From: Elusimicrobiota bacterium
Lineage (GTDB): Bacteria > Elusimicrobiota > Elusimicrobia > UBA1565
Assembly (NCBI GenBank): GCA_041660925.1
Contig: JBAZVI010000005.1
Location: 186,001 to 250,000 of the forward strand
Reading direction: 5' to 3'
DNA: 64,000 nt
In this document: one piece after another, positions 1-9,000 of the stretch
Layout: every line of letters begins with the position of its first letter
How positions within the stretch are numbered: the first letter of the stretch is position 1
Position numbers and translations under genes: made by a program
The notes under the pieces: generated by a model
Seen by the model: only the letters and a program-made list of their open reading frames with translations
Database searches by the model: none
What the model was told of the DNA's origin: nothing

Positions 1-20
1 AAGCCGGCCATGAGCCCGGG

Positions 21-294
21 GAGCACCTAGGGACCCCCAGGGCTGTCTTGGAAGCCCCTATTCCGTGGCGAGTCCAAGAAGCGACGAGGGAGCATAGCGC
101 GAGCTATGTGACCGAGGAGCGCCGCAGGAATCGTCCGGAAGAGGGGCTTCCCAAAATGAAGGGCGGGGCTGCTTTCTACCCGTCTGCAGCGTTGCTCGTC
201 GCTCACATAGCTCACGCTATGCTCGCTCCTCGCGCCTTGCATCCGGGTCAAAACCAGCCCCGCCAAGACAGCCCTGGGGGTCCTTAGGTGCTCA
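21..294. repeat. Compound palindromic element (MITE-like) abutting rpmB
   Basis: The two ends form a nearly perfect inverted repeat of about 30 bp: the left arm starts GAGCACCTAGGGACC near base 21, and the right arm reads GGTCCTTAGGTGCTC near base 294. Inside, two inverted copies of a roughly 60-bp motif each contain the small palindrome CATAGC-GYGA-GCTATG, one near 93-110 and one near 205-222. The two strands therefore encode similar junk reading frames. The right arm runs into the stop codon of rpmB, so it may also act as its terminator. No transposase is present. A non-autonomous mobile element is the best guess. Confidence 0.6.
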
Positions 295-492
295 GGGCTT
301 TCTGCTCGGACGGACCGCTTTGCCGGACTTGATGCAGGTCGAGCAGACGTAGGCGGTGCGGGTCTTGCCCGCGAGGACCAACTTCTGCTTCTGGAGGTTG
401 GGCCGGAACACCCGCTTCGTCGCCCTGTGCGAATGGCTGTAGCTGAAGCCGGAAACCGGACCCTTCTCGCAGATGGAACATCGATAGGCCAT
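292..492 (-). CDS. rpmB: 50S ribosomal protein L28
   Basis: This is a 66-residue basic protein of the large ribosomal subunit. It has the L28 N-terminal pattern (CSICEKGPVSG, then a SHSHRATKR segment) and the RPNLQ core. It is the zinc-binding C+ form: one CxxC pair sits at residues 5-8 and a second (CSTC) near residue 50. The length is normal for the family. The ATG start lies 9 bases after a TATCAT box, so the mRNA leader would be very short. The stop codon lies within the right arm of the neighbouring palindromic element. Confidence 0.95.
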   Translation of the reverse strand: MAYRCSICEKGPVSGFSYSHSHRATKRVFRPNLQKQKLVLAGKTRTAYVCSTCIKSGKAVRPSRKP

Positions 493-501
493 AGTAAGAC
501 T

Positions 502-507
502 ATGATA
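502..507 (-). promoter_or_regulatory. -10 box of rpmB
   Basis: TATCAT on the minus strand ends 9 bases before the rpmB ATG. No clear -35 box was seen; the start of the preceding gap is only about 30 bases away from the upstream gene's stop. Confidence 0.4.
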
Positions 508-522
508 ACAAATTCGGAGCGC

Positions 523-1395
523 CTAAATCTTCAGGGTCTCGGCGATGACGCAGAGGTCCCGGTCGCCCTCGCCCGCCGCGAGGGCTCGGGCCATGAGGAC
601 TTCGACCGCCTCCGTCACGGGCAAGGCGGCCCCCCGCGCCCCGGCCTCGGCCAGCATGAAGCGGACGTCCTTGAGCATGTGCTTGAGCGGGAAGGCCGGG
701 GAGTAGTCGGGCGCGAGCAGGGCCTTCTCCTTGATGCGGAAGTAGCCGCAGTCGAGCGCGGGACTCGCCTTGAGCACGTCGAAGACCCGCGCGGGGTCCA
801 CCTGCAGCGTCCGGGCGAGCGTCACCGACTCGGTCAGAGCGGTCGTCATCTGCGCGACGATGAGGTTCATGCACAGCTTGAGCGCCGTGCCCTGCCCCGC
901 CGCTCCGGCCCGCACGACGGCCTTCCCCATCTTCAGGAGCATCGGCTCGGCGAGCGCCAGATCGGCCTCCTCGCCCCCCGCCAGCACGATGAGCTGTGCG
1001 GCCTCCACCTGGGCCTTGCTGCCGGCGACCGGGCAATCGAGGAAGCGAGAGCCCGCGGCCCGGCAGCGCTCGGCCAGGGAGAGGGTGCAGGCGATGGAGA
1101 CGGTGCTCATGTTGACGAGCAGGCGTCCGCGGGGCCCGCCGGCGAACCAGCCCGCCGGTCCGCCGAGGACCTCGTCGAGGGCCTCGGGACCCGTGACCAT
1201 GGCGACCGTCGCGTCGCACTCGGCGAGGTCCCGGGGTGCGCCCGCCAGCGCGCAGCCCAGCGCCTCCAGGGGGAGCGCCTTGCGCCGGTCCCGGTTCCAC
1301 ACCCGGACCCGGTAGCCGGCCGCGCGCAGATGCCGCGCCATCGGCGCGCCCATGATGCCCAGCCCGATGAATCCGACGCTCTCGATCTTCTCCAT
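523..1395 (-). CDS. NAD(P)-dependent beta-hydroxyacid dehydrogenase (3-hydroxyisobutyrate dehydrogenase family)
   Basis: A 290-residue oxidoreductase of the HIBADH/GarR/GLYR1 family. The N-terminus shows the Rossmann motif GFIGLGIMGAPMARHL, followed by a phosphate-contact WNRD. The family substrate-binding segment appears as DCPVAGSKAQVEAAQL, and the catalytic Lys is in the GQGTALKLCMNL segment. The all-alpha C-terminal domain is complete. The ATG at 1395 was preferred over an upstream in-frame ATG because it places the Rossmann motif 8 residues in. The substrate cannot be named from sequence; hydroxyisobutyrate, tartronate semialdehyde and succinic semialdehyde are all possible. It lies 30 bases upstream of rpmB on the same strand. 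Confidence 0.85.
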   Translation of the reverse strand: MEKIESVGFIGLGIMGAPMARHLRAAGYRVRVWNRDRRKALPLEALGCALAGAPRDLAECDATVAMVTGPEALDEVLGGPAGWFAGGPRGRLLVNMSTVSIACTLSLAERCRAAGSRFLDCPVAGSKAQVEAAQLIVLAGGEEADLALAEPMLLKMGKAVVRAGAAGQGTALKLCMNLIVAQMTTALTESVTLARTLQVDPARVFDVLKASPALDCGYFRIKEKALLAPDYSPAFPLKHMLKDVRFMLAEAGARGAALPVTEAVEVLMARALAAGEGDRDLCVIAETLKI

Positions 1396-1453
1396 AGGAG
1401 TCCCCCCCGACAAGGGTACTGAAATCCCTCCGCCCGGCGCCATGCCTGTTTGT

Positions 1454-1459
1454 TAGAAT
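1454..1459 (+). promoter_or_regulatory. -10 box of recG (near-leaderless)
   Basis: TAGAAT lies 8 bases before the recG ATG at 1468. With normal spacing, transcription would start at or within a few bases of the start codon. No Shine-Dalgarno sequence fits in the gap (CCCCCTCG). Confidence 0.5.
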
Positions 1460-1467
1460 CCCCCTCG

Positions 1468-3561
1468 ATGACCAGCGCGCTCGACCAGCCCGTGCAGTTC
1501 GTCAAGGGGATCGGGCCCAAGCGCGCGGCCGTCTTCGAGCGCCTGGGGATCGTCACCCTCCTGGACCTCCTCGAGCACCTTCCCCGCGCCTGGCAGGACC
1601 GCCGCCCCTCGCGCCTCGACATGCCGCCCGGGGAGGACCCCGTCGTGGCCTTCGGACGCGTCGCGCGCGTCCGCGAGATCCACGCCGGGATGCACCTCCT
1701 CATCTACAGCGCACTGCTCAAGGTGCCGGGAAACCCCGAGGACATCGAGTGCGTCTGGTTCAAGCGCCCGAGCCGCCGCTACGACGTCTTCGCGGGACTC
1801 AAGAAGGAGGTCCGCCCCGGCGCCGACCTCTGGGTGGTCGGCCGCACGGAGCCGGGCCTGCTGCGCGTGCGCAAGATCCAGGTCGAGGAGCACTATCCCG
1901 CCGAGGACCCGCGGGCCGGCCTCCACATCGACCGCCTCGTGCCGGTCTACGCGCTGACCGAGGGGCTGAGCGCCCGGCTCGTCCGCGAGACCGTCGCCGC
2001 GGCCCTCGAGGCGGCGGCCCCCGACCTGCGCGAGGTCCTCCCTCTCGCGCTCCTCGAGGAACGGGAGCTCCTCGCGCTGCCGCAGGCCGTCCCCGCCGTC
2101 CATTTCCCCCGCAGCGAAGCCGAGCTCGGCCAGGCGCGGCGGCGCCTCGCCTACGAGGAGCTCCTGCTCCTCGAGCTGGCCTGGGTCATCAAGCGCCGCC
2201 AGACCCGCGCCGTCGAGAAGGGCTTCAGCTACGAGGTGCGCCGGACCCTGCTGACCCCGATGCGCGAGAAGCTCGGCTTCGAGTTCACGCACGCCCAGAA
2301 GCGCGTCATCAACGAGATCTTCGAGGACCTGCGCGCTCCGCAGCCGATGACGCGCCTGCTGCAGGGGGACGTGGGCTCGGGGAAGACCGTCGTCGCGCTC
2401 TCGGCGCTGCTGCTGGCCGTCGAGAACGGAGGGCAGGGAGCCTTCATGGCGCCCACCGAGATCCTCGCCGAACAGCACCTCTGGACCCTGCGCCGCTTCC
2501 TCGAGGGCCTCCCCGTCCGCATCGAGCTCCTCTCCTCGAGCGTCGGCGCCCGCGAGCGCCGACGCGTCCTCGAGAAGCTCCGGGAGGGCGCCGTGGACAT
2601 CGTCGTGGGCACCCATGCGCTGCTCGAGGGCGACGTAATGATCCCGAAGCTGCGCCTGGCGGTGATCGACGAGCAGCACCGCTTCGGGGTGCGCCAGCGC
2701 ACGACGCTGCGCCGCAAGGGGCCGCCGCTGGACCTTCTGCTCATGACGGCGACGCCGATCCCGCGAACGCTGAGCCTCGCGCTCTACGGAGACCTCGACG
2801 TCTCGACCATCGACGAGATGCCTCCCGGACGGCGCTACGCGGTCACCCACCACGTCGCGGAGGAAGAGGCCTTCGAGGCGGTCCGCCGCGAGGTCGCGGC
2901 CGGCCGCCAGGCCTACGTGGTCTACCCCATCATCCAGGAGTCGAGCCGCCTCGACCTCAAGGCCGCCGTCGCCGAATACGAACGCCTGAAGGCGCACGCC
3001 TTCGCGGGCCTGCGCGTGGCCCTCGTGCACGGCGACATGCCGGGCAAGCGCAAGGGCGTCGTCATGGACGAGTTCGCGCGCGGCCTCTGGGACGTCCTCG
3101 TCGCCACCCCGGTCATCGAGGTCGGCGTCGACGTGTCCAACGCGACGGTCATGGTCGTCCAGAACGCCGAACGCTTCGGCCTTTCGAGCCTGCACCAGCT
3201 GCGCGGGCGCATCGGCCGCGGAACCGAGAAATCCTACTGCTTCCTCGTCGCCCAGCCGGCCACCCCCGAGGCGCGCCGCCGCATCGCGACCCTCTGCGAG
3301 ACGAGCGACGGCTTCCGCATCAGCGAGGAGGACCTCAAGCTCCGCGGCCCCGGCGACGCGCTCGGCGTCGACCAGCACGGCGACCTCGCCCTGCGCGCGG
3401 CCGACCTGCTCCGCGACGCCGACCTCCTCGCGGCGGCACGCGAAGATGCCGAGCGCATGCTCGAGAAGGACCCGGAGCTGCGCGCTCCAGCGCTCGCGGC
3501 GCTGCGCCGCCGCCTGGGCCTGCGCTACGAGCAGAAGTGGCATTCTATAGATCTCGCCTGA
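1468..3561 (+). CDS. recG: ATP-dependent DNA helicase RecG
   Basis: A 697-residue superfamily-2 helicase that regresses stalled forks and processes Holliday junctions. An N-terminal helix-hairpin-like segment (FVKGIGPKRAAVFERLGI) leads into the wedge/OB domain that grips branched DNA. The motor follows: Walker A GDVGSGKT near residue 300, DEQH box near 400, MATP-type motif III (MTATPIPRTL), and in the second RecA fold ATPVIEVGVDV and QLRGRIGRG. The length matches the family. The ATG at 1468 is favoured over an upstream TTG because the TTG lies inside the apparent -10 box. It is divergent from the dehydrogenase gene. Confidence 0.96.
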   Translation: MTSALDQPVQFVKGIGPKRAAVFERLGIVTLLDLLEHLPRAWQDRRPSRLDMPPGEDPVVAFGRVARVREIHAGMHLLIYSALLKVPGNPEDIECVWFKRPSRRYDVFAGLKKEVRPGADLWVVGRTEPGLLRVRKIQVEEHYPAEDPRAGLHIDRLVPVYALTEGLSARLVRETVAAALEAAAPDLREVLPLALLEERELLALPQAVPAVHFPRSEAELGQARRRLAYEELLLLELAWVIKRRQTRAVEKGFSYEVRRTLLTPMREKLGFEFTHAQKRVINEIFEDLRAPQPMTRLLQGDVGSGKTVVALSALLLAVENGGQGAFMAPTEILAEQHLWTLRRFLEGLPVRIELLSSSVGARERRRVLEKLREGAVDIVVGTHALLEGDVMIPKLRLAVIDEQHRFGVRQRTTLRRKGPPLDLLLMTATPIPRTLSLALYGDLDVSTIDEMPPGRRYAVTHHVAEEEAFEAVRREVAAGRQAYVVYPIIQESSRLDLKAAVAEYERLKAHAFAGLRVALVHGDMPGKRKGVVMDEFARGLWDVLVATPVIEVGVDVSNATVMVVQNAERFGLSSLHQLRGRIGRGTEKSYCFLVAQPATPEARRRIATLCETSDGFRISEEDLKLRGPGDALGVDQHGDLALRAADLLRDADLLAAAREDAERMLEKDPELRAPALAALRRRLGLRYEQKWHSIDLA

Positions 3562-3588
3562 AGTCTGCCGCGCACTAGAGGCTATTCT

Positions 3589-3631
3589 TCCTTAGCTCCC
3601 CTTCCTGCGGGAGGGGGTCAGGGGGAGGGGG
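3589..3631 (+). repeat. Dispersed C/G-rich intergenic repeat, copy A
   Basis: The motif begins TTCCTTAGCTCCCC, followed by TTCCTGCGGGAGGGGG and a G-run tail. Related copies, in both orientations, occur at about 30221, 30311, 32290, 33788, 36417 and 55671, all between genes. The core CCnGCGGGnG can form a small hairpin. This copy lies just downstream of recG. Confidence 0.5.
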
Positions 3632-3806
3632 CCCATACAGGGCAGGCCCCTGCCACCCGCATAAACATAACAAACGTCCCATAGGCCTACCTTCCTTCAT
3701 AGGCCCCTCCCGCGCCCCGGGATGCCCCCGGGACCCACCCCGCCTTGGGCCGAAAAGCGGCCCGAAAATGCCCTTACGGACCCATCCGCTTCGGCCGCTC
3801 CGCCGC

Positions 3807-3812
3807 TATACT
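3807..3812 (+). promoter_or_regulatory. -10 box, leaderless-type
   Basis: TATACT is followed after 6 bases by the ATG at 3819. The spacing predicts a transcript starting at or next to the start codon. Confidence 0.45.
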
Positions 3813-3818
3813 CTGGAT

Positions 3819-4046
3819 ATGAAAGGCCGTTGGTCTCTTTACTGGATCGTCTTCCTGTTCGCGGCGCTCTTCCTCGGTCCCACGCTCATCCTCGAGGGAC
3901 CGCAGAGCCTGAAGCCCTCGGCCGACACCCTGCACGCGGCCATCGAACAGGAGCAGCTCCGGGACTCCCCGAACTCCCCTTCGCGGACGGGCTTCCCCGC
4001 TCCGTCACAGGCGGCCGCCGCGGGGAATCCCGTTTCCTCTAATTAG
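3819..4046 (+). CDS. Small single-pass membrane protein, unknown
   Basis: A 75-residue protein with a short basic N-terminus (MKGRW), one strongly hydrophobic segment at about residues 6-27 (a membrane anchor or uncleaved signal), and a Ser/Pro/Ala-rich hydrophilic tail. No family was recognised. The ATG at 3819 was chosen because a TATACT box ends 6 bases before it. A hairpin follows the stop codon. The protein is short and of low complexity, so its reality rests mostly on the promoter and the membrane segment. Confidence 0.5.
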   Translation: MKGRWSLYWIVFLFAALFLGPTLILEGPQSLKPSADTLHAAIEQEQLRDSPNSPSRTGFPAPSQAAAAGNPVSSN

Positions 4047-4073
4047 AGGGTTCTTCACCCTGCCGAAACAGAC

Positions 4074-4100
4074 GCCGGGATCTCCTGCGGAGATTCCGGC
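4074..4100 (+). terminator. Hairpin after the small membrane protein
   Basis: A 12-bp stem (GCCGGGATCTCC with GGAGATTCCGGC, one G-T pair) closes a 3-base loop. There is no T-run. It belongs to the group of U-less hairpins seen elsewhere in the window. Confidence 0.4.
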
Positions 4101-4125
4101 TCTCGACAGGGGGGCGCCGCTCCGA

Positions 4126-4131
4126 TATACT
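4126..4131 (+). promoter_or_regulatory. -10 box, near-leaderless
   Basis: TATACT lies 8 bases before the ATG at 4140. Confidence 0.45.
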
Positions 4132-4139
4132 TGGGGACG

Positions 4140-5030
4140 ATGATCCTCCTGCGGCTGCTCTCGCTGTTCGCGGCGGCGTCCTTCGCAGCGCCGGCGACGT
4201 TCCAGGGGCGGGTCGATTCGTTCAGCGAACTCCCCCGCGAGGAGCTCTCCTTCCTCGGCTGGTCCGACGCCTGCTCGGCCGCCATCACCCACCTGCGCTT
4301 CCCGGGGATCGGCGAGGGACTCCAGGGCGAGCCGGTCGCCTGGAGCATCGGCACGCTGACCCTGGAGCCGGGCCAGACCGTCCCCAAGCCGGCCTGGCGC
4401 TTTGATTCTCGCCGGGACTCCGCCTGGAGCCGCGAGCGCGGCCGCCAGGAGACCGAGGACCTCTCCAAGAAATTCCTCCGCAAGGGGTTCACCGAGAAGG
4501 TCCGCGACGCGGAGGTGCCGGGCCGCGCGGACCTGACGGCCCTGCTGCTCAGCACCGCTTCCCTGCGCGCCGAGGGCTCCCCCTCCTGGCCCGGGGAGAA
4601 GTTCGTGCCGTACCGGATCCAGTACCACCCGCTCCTCCAATGCGCCCTCATCATCTTCCGCGAGCGGGGGGTGGGAGAGGCGGCGGGCTACAAGCCCCTG
4701 CTCGTGCGCCTCCTCGAGCCCGGCGTCCGGCGCGAGCGCGCTCACGCCCACGCCACCCATGGGATCCTCCTCTACACCAAGGGCTCGGACCTCGAGGCGG
4801 CCGGAGTCGAGCTCGCGACCGCCGTCGAACTCGACCCCCGCCGCGCCGATGCGCGCTACCACCTCGCGCTCATCTCGGCCTCGCAGGGACGCGACGCCGA
4901 GGCGCTCAACCAGCTGCGCTCGGCCGCCCTGCTCGACCCGGGCCTGACGGAAAAGGCCCGTGAAGCCCTCGAGTTCGAGCCCCTGCGCGGCGACGCGCGC
5001 TTCCTCGACATCGTCGACAAGCCGCTCTAA
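4140..5030 (+). CDS. Exported TPR-containing protein, unknown function
   Basis: A 296-residue protein with a hydrophobic N-terminal signal segment (MILLRLLSLFAAASFAAP). The middle region has no recognised fold. Residues roughly 205-280 form at least two tetratricopeptide-like helix pairs (AHATHGILLYTKGSDLEAAG, then a DARYHLALISASQGRDAEAL unit), so it probably binds a partner protein in the periplasm. The ATG at 4140 is preferred to a TTG three codons earlier because the TTG overlaps the -10 box. The stop is followed at once by a hairpin at 5030-5066. Confidence 0.7.
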   Translation: MILLRLLSLFAAASFAAPATFQGRVDSFSELPREELSFLGWSDACSAAITHLRFPGIGEGLQGEPVAWSIGTLTLEPGQTVPKPAWRFDSRRDSAWSRERGRQETEDLSKKFLRKGFTEKVRDAEVPGRADLTALLLSTASLRAEGSPSWPGEKFVPYRIQYHPLLQCALIIFRERGVGEAAGYKPLLVRLLEPGVRRERAHAHATHGILLYTKGSDLEAAGVELATAVELDPRRADARYHLALISASQGRDAEALNQLRSAALLDPGLTEKAREALEFEPLRGDARFLDIVDKPL

Positions 5031-5066
5031 GGAGTCCGTTCCTCCGAATTACTCGGACGGACTCCT
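5030..5066 (+). terminator. Hairpin beginning at the stop codon
   Basis: AGGAGTCCGT (starting on the last base of the TAA stop) pairs with ACGGACTCCT across a 17-base loop that can itself pair partly. No T-run follows. Confidence 0.45.
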
Positions 5067-5086
5067 GAGGGCGCGCCTGGAAAAGC

Positions 5087-5092
5087 TAGAAT
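5087..5092 (+). promoter_or_regulatory. -10 box upstream of the exported protein-metH operon
   Basis: TAGAAT lies 21 bases before the ATG at 5114. The intervening leader carries the strong Shine-Dalgarno GGAGGAG, so this is a conventional leadered transcript. Confidence 0.5.
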
Positions 5093-5113
5093 AGCCGCGC
5101 CGGAGGAGATCCC

Positions 5114-6004
5114 ATGAAACGACTGCTCTGCGCCTCATTTCTCGTCGCCGCCCTGCTTTCCGCCGGACGCCCCGCGCAGGCGAAGATCGGGCTCTCGTCT
5201 CAGTTCGTGGACGTGGTGCTCGAGAACCTCAAGCCCGGGCACAGCTACAACATCCGCGAGCTCAAGGGCGTGCCCTACACGGTCAAGAACCGCGGAGACT
5301 CCCCCGCCGAGATCGCCGTCGAGATCGTCTCCCCCTCCAGCGCCGAGTGCAAGACGCCCTACGAGCCCATTCCCGACCCGACCTGGCTCCAGGTCCGCCC
5401 CGCGGCCTACCGCCTGAACGCCGGCCAGCCCGGCTTCAGCGACCTCGTCATCACCCTGCCCGACGACCCGAAACTCGCAGGGCGTCATTTCCAGGCGAAG
5501 ATCTGGGCGCACACGAAGGATACGGGCCTCCTCGCCGCCGGCGTCAAGAGCGACGTCCGCTTCTCGGTCGGCAAAGGCCCCGCGACGCTCGAGGAGGAGC
5601 GCCGCCGCAAGGCGATGGTGGACCTCGACTACGACTTCTACCCGGCCGCCCTCTACGTGCGGAGCGCCCGGCCCGGGCCCTACGACGTGAAGAAGGAGGA
5701 GAAGCGCTCCTTCAAAGTCACCAACCGCTCCCAGAAGGCGCTGGACCTCGTGCTCAAACCCATCGCCTGGCAGAGCACCGTGATGCCGCTGCCGCCCGGC
5801 TACACGGCGCTCGAGGACGTCTCCTGGATCCGCGTCGAGCCGGAGAGACTGCGCATCGAAGCCGACACCGTCCAGGAGGTGCGCGTCACGCTCGCCGCTC
5901 CGGACGCGATGAAGGGACGGAAGGTCGCCCTGCTCATGCAGCTGAGCCTCCCCATCGGGGTGATCGTCGGCGCCTCGAACGCCGTCTACATCGAGTTCCC
6001 ATGA
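5114..6004 (+). CDS. Exported protein with Ig-like/bacterial surface fold, unknown
   Basis: A 296-residue protein with a clear Sec signal peptide (MKRLLCASFLVAALLSAGRPAQA, cleavage after about residue 23). The mature part has two tandem beta-rich segments: YTVKNRGDSPAEIAVEI and, later, FKVTNRSQKALDLVLKP. These resemble the first strands of Ig-like domains that regulate substrate access or bind surface polymers. No enzymatic motif was seen. The start has an ideal GGAGGAG ribosome site. Its stop overlaps the metH start by ATGA, so the two are translationally coupled, though no functional link is evident. Confidence 0.75.
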   Translation: MKRLLCASFLVAALLSAGRPAQAKIGLSSQFVDVVLENLKPGHSYNIRELKGVPYTVKNRGDSPAEIAVEIVSPSSAECKTPYEPIPDPTWLQVRPAAYRLNAGQPGFSDLVITLPDDPKLAGRHFQAKIWAHTKDTGLLAAGVKSDVRFSVGKGPATLEEERRRKAMVDLDYDFYPAALYVRSARPGPYDVKKEEKRSFKVTNRSQKALDLVLKPIAWQSTVMPLPPGYTALEDVSWIRVEPERLRIEADTVQEVRVTLAAPDAMKGRKVALLMQLSLPIGVIVGASNAVYIEFP

Positions 6005-9000
6005 ACCCCGACCGCTCGAACGCCCTGAGGACCGCGCTCGCCGAGCGCATCCTCGTCCTCGACGGCGCCATGGGCACCGCGCTGCAGTCCGCGTCCCTGA
6101 GCGCCGCCGACTTCGGCGGCGCGCGCTATGAAGGCTGCAACGAACACCTCGTCCTGACCCGCCCGGACGCCATCGCCCGCGTCCATGCCGACTATCTCGA
6201 GGCGGGCGCCGACATCATCGAGACCGACAGCTTCGGCTCCGTGCGCCACGTCCTCGCCGAATACGGCCTCGAGGGGAAGACCGTCGAGCTCAACCGGGCG
6301 GCCGCGCGGATCGCCGCCGAGGCGGCGAGTCGCTTCTCGACCCCCGCGCGGCCCCGCTTCGTCGCCGGTTCGATGGGACCGGGGACCAAGAGCATCCTCG
6401 TCACCGGCGGGATCACCTTCGACGAGGTCCGGCGCTACCACGCGGAGCAGGCCCTCGCCCTCGTCGAGGGGGGCTGCGACCTGCTCCTCCTCGAGACCCA
6501 GCAGGACACCCTCAACGTGAAAGCCTCCCTGCTCGGCATCGAGGACGCCTTCGCCGCCGCCGGGCGCCGCCTGCCGACGATGCTCTCGGTCTCGATCGAG
6601 CCCATGGGGACGATGCTGGGCGGACAGACCGTCGAGGCCCTCTCCTCCGCGGTCGAGCACTTCGACCTGCTCGCCGTCGGCCTCAACTGCGCCACCGGCC
6701 CGGAGCTCATGACCGAGCACCTGCGCACTTTCGCGGCGGTCAGCCGTTTCGCCGTCGTCTGCTATCCCAACGCCGGCCTGCCGGACGAGCACGGCTGCTA
6801 CAACGAGACGCCGGAGAGCTTCGCCGCCAAGGTCCGCCGCTTCGCGGATGCCGGCTGGCTGAACGTCGTCGGCGGCTGCTGCGGCACCACCGCCGCGCAC
6901 ATCCGCGCCGCGGCGCGCGCCGTCGAGGGGCTTCCCCCCCGCCGCCCCGACCCCGCCCGGCGCTCGACGCTGAGCGGCCTCGAGGCCCTGAGCGTCGAGG
7001 ACGACCGCCGGCCCGTCCTGGTCGGCGAACGCACCAACGTCATCGGCTCGCGCATCTTCAAAGACCTCATCGCCCGTGAGGCCTTCGAGGAAGCCGCCGA
7101 GGTCGCGCGGCGGCAGGTCCGGGGCGGCGCCGGAGTCATCGACGTGTGCCTCGCGAACCCCGACCGCGACGAGAAGGCCGACATGGAGCGCTTCCTCGGC
7201 TTCCTCGTGCGCAAGACGAAGGCTCCCTGGATGATCGACTCCACGGACCCGTCGGTCGTGGAGGCGGCGCTGCGCATGTGCCCGGGGAAGGCCATCATCA
7301 ACTCGGTGAACCTCGAGGACGGCGAGGAGCGCCTGGGTCCCGTCGCGCGCCTGGCGCGCCGCTACGGCGCCGCGCTCGTCGTGGGGACCATCGACGAGGA
7401 CAAGAAGGCCGGCATGGCGCTGACGCGCGCGCGCAAGCTCGCGGTCGCGCGCCGCGAGCACGCCCTCCTCACCGGGACGTACGGGATCCCCGAAGAGGAC
7501 CTTTACTTCGACCCGCTCGTCTTCCCCTGCGCGAGCGGCGACCGCAACTACGCGGGCTCGGCGGCGGAAACCGTCGAGGGACTGCGCCTCATCAAGGAGG
7601 CCTTCCCGCGCTCGAAGACCGTCCTCGGAGTCTCCAACGTCTCCTTCGGTCTCCCGCCGGCGGGCCGCGAAGTCCTCAACGCCGTCTTCCTTCACCGCTG
7701 CGTGGAGGCGGGACTCGACCTCGCCATCGTCAACGCCGAGAAGCTCGCGCGCTGGGCGTCGCTGCCGGAGGAGGAGCGCCGGCTCGCTGAGCGCGTCCTC
7801 TTCGGCGGCGAAGGGCCGGGCGACCCGGTCGCCGAGTTCGCCGCCCGCTACCGCGACGCGAAGTCTCGCGTGAAAGCCGCTCCCGCCGCCGGGCTCCCCG
7901 CCGAGGAGCGCGTCGCCCGCTGCGTCGTGGAGGGGAGCAAGGAAGGGCTCGGGGAGGCCCTCGACGAGCTCTCAGGGCGGCTGAAGCCGCTCGAGATCGT
8001 CAACGGCCCCCTCCTGAAGGGGATGGACGAGGTCGGCCGCCTCTTCGGCGAGAACCGCCTCATCGTCGCCGAGGTGCTCCAGTCGGCCGAGGTCATGAAG
8101 GCGGCGGTCGCGCACCTCGAGCCGCGCATGGAAAAGGGCGTCTCCTCCCCCCGCGGGCGCCTGCTGCTGGCGACCGTCAAAGGCGACGTGCACGACATCG
8201 GAAAGAACCTCGTGCAGATCATCTTCCAGAACAACGGCTTCGAGGTCGTCGACCTCGGCATCAAGGTCGAGCCCGGCGCCATCGTGGAGAAAGCCCGCGC
8301 GCTGAAGCCGGACATGATCGGGCTTTCGGGGCTGCTCGTGAAGTCCACCCAGCAGATGGCCGCGACCGCCTCCGACCTGAAGGACGCCGGCGTCGACGTC
8401 CCCCTGCTCGTCGGGGGGGCCGCGCTGACGGCCCGCTTCACGGCGACGCGCATCGCCGCGGCGTACGGCGGTCCGGTGCTCTACGCCCGCGACGCGATGA
8501 CGGGACTGCAGCAGGCCAACGCGCTGCAGGACCCCGCGCGCCGCGCGGGGCTCGTCGCCGAGAACCGCGAGAAGCAGGCGGCCTTCGGGGCGGGAGACGC
8601 CTCTCGCCCGTCGACGGCCGCCCCCTCCGTCGGGATCCCTTCCTCCCCGGCTCCGAAGCACGACCACATCATCCCCACGCCTCCCGACCTCAAGACGCAC
8701 GTCGTCCGCGGGATCGAGCTCGACGAAGTCTTCCGCTACGTCAATCCCGTGATGCTCTACGGCAAGCACCTCGGACTCAAGGGGAACCTCGAGGAGCTGC
8801 TCGCGCGCGGAGACGCGAAGGCGGTCGAGCTCCATGACCGCGTGCGCGCGCTCATGGGGGAGGCGGCGGAGAAGGGACTCCTCAAGCCCCGCGGGGTTCT
8901 GCGCTTCCTCTGCGCCGAGTCGGAGGGCGACGTCATCCGCCTCTATGACTCCCCGCGGGAAGGACGACGCCTCCTCGAGACGCTCTCCTTTCCCCGACAG

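Noticed and set aside
27..287. Two overlapping 79-residue reading frames on opposite strands with similar sequences
   Set aside because: Their similarity comes from the palindromic repeat itself; neither has a promoter, ribosome site or recognisable fold.
1453..3543. Very long minus-strand frame opposite recG (and similar ones opposite metH, gyrA/gyrB, lepA, ptsI)
   Set aside because: High GC content removes stop codons from the complementary frames; the products are low-complexity and the sense-strand genes are certain.
3722..4042. 106-residue frame overlapping the small membrane protein
   Set aside because: It is in another frame, Pro/Arg-rich, and lacks start signals; the 3819 frame has a promoter and a membrane segment.
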